NCBI GenBank assembly: GCA_964035575.1
Contig: OZ037909.1
Location: forward strand, 1,178,001-1,242,000
Length of the DNA: 64,000 nucleotides
Direction: 5' to 3'
Source: Rhynchopus sp. YZ270_cl-10
Lineage: Eukaryota; Euglenozoa; Diplonemea; Diplonemida; Diplonemidae
Under the pieces are notes generated by a model, which saw only the letters and a list, made by a program, of their open reading frames with translations, was not told where the DNA came from and did not search any database. Below, piece after piece: positions 63,650 to 64,000 of the stretch; positions within the stretch are counted from its first letter, which is position 1; each line of letters opens with the position of its first letter. Both the position numbers and the translations under genes were made by a program.

Positions 63650-64000
63650 GGGTGAGATGTGCCGAGAAGTCTGCTGGCAGAATTCGGAACGGAAGCAAAG
63701 CGTGCCACAAATATTTTATCTTGCGTTTTATTATTTACTGCAGCCCACCATGGGGGGATTTAACCCTTAACCCCTTAACCCTTAACTCTTGCTTTTCAAC
63801 CTTTCCATTTACAGGGTCTTCAAATGACCCTCCTTTTTTTTCTACCCAGCTTTCGCTTCCACCACCTTTTTTGCGTGCTCAGTCTGCCACACAATTTTCT
63901 AGATTGAGTCACAAACCACTATTGTGTTGTGTTGTGTTTGCAATCTCAGAATAAACATGGTCAGAATTCCCCTTGTGTGTTACAAATTTTTGTGTGCTCC
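63650..64000. other. Downstream region
   Basis: It holds a short TTAACCCTTAACCCC repeat at about 63758-63787 and T-rich sequence. No gene seen. Confidence 0.5.

Overview
This window is nuclear DNA of a eukaryote, most likely a free-living protist whose group I cannot name. Reasons: genes are broken by short GT-AG introns (donors mostly GTATGT or close to it, pyrimidine-rich acceptors ending CAG). Start codons sit in a constant ACAATG or ACGATG context. The gene set is eukaryotic: a Sec1-family SCFD2-like protein, a multi-spanning RING ligase of Hrd1 type, a PARN/CAF1-type deadenylase, a Golgi-type nucleotide-sugar transferase, and an EGF/VWD/LamG extracellular protein. Coding DNA is fairly GC-rich. 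Non-coding DNA is T-rich on the + strand, with many long T runs.

Layout. 1-27 kb is gene-rich: a predicted mitochondrial protein (1501), a Ser-rich nuclear-looking protein (2755), a small membrane protein (5597), the PARN-like nuclease (7014), a decayed minus-strand coding remnant (about 8.8-9.3 kb), an Ala-rich coiled-coil protein (9494), a type I membrane protein (11456), SCFD2-like (14259), the Hrd1-like RING protein (17004), a GT77-like glycosyltransferase (19959), a two-TM Lys/Glu/Val-rich protein (22323) and a protein with two SpoVS/Alba-like domains (25633). 27-57 kb is a 30-kb gene desert of T tracts, fold-back elements, dispersed short repeats and a few orphan coding-like shards. 57-64 kb holds a broken paralogue of the last gene, a ubiquitin-like/BspA-LRR gene with a frameshift, and a 1308-residue EGF/VWD/LamG protein. 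All well-supported genes are on the + strand.

Functional themes. SCFD2-like, Hrd1-like and the GT77-like enzyme all belong to the ER/Golgi secretory pathway. The EGF/VWD/LamG and type I membrane proteins are likely clients of it. The genes are separate transcription units and nothing suggests an operon.

The most unusual signal is in the non-coding DNA. At least five short module families (here HP-A, B, C, D, F) recur dozens of times. Each can fold as a hairpin. HP-A, C and D share a 7-nt loop close to ACGAGAG. Stem changes in HP-A and HP-C are compensated, and every copy I found lies on the same strand as the genes, including copies inside introns. A sixth family of about 62 bp (R62) has eight copies, also all in one orientation. 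This pattern suggests a strand-specific, RNA-level element family rather than randomly inserted transposons. All counts come from reading by eye and are minimum estimates.
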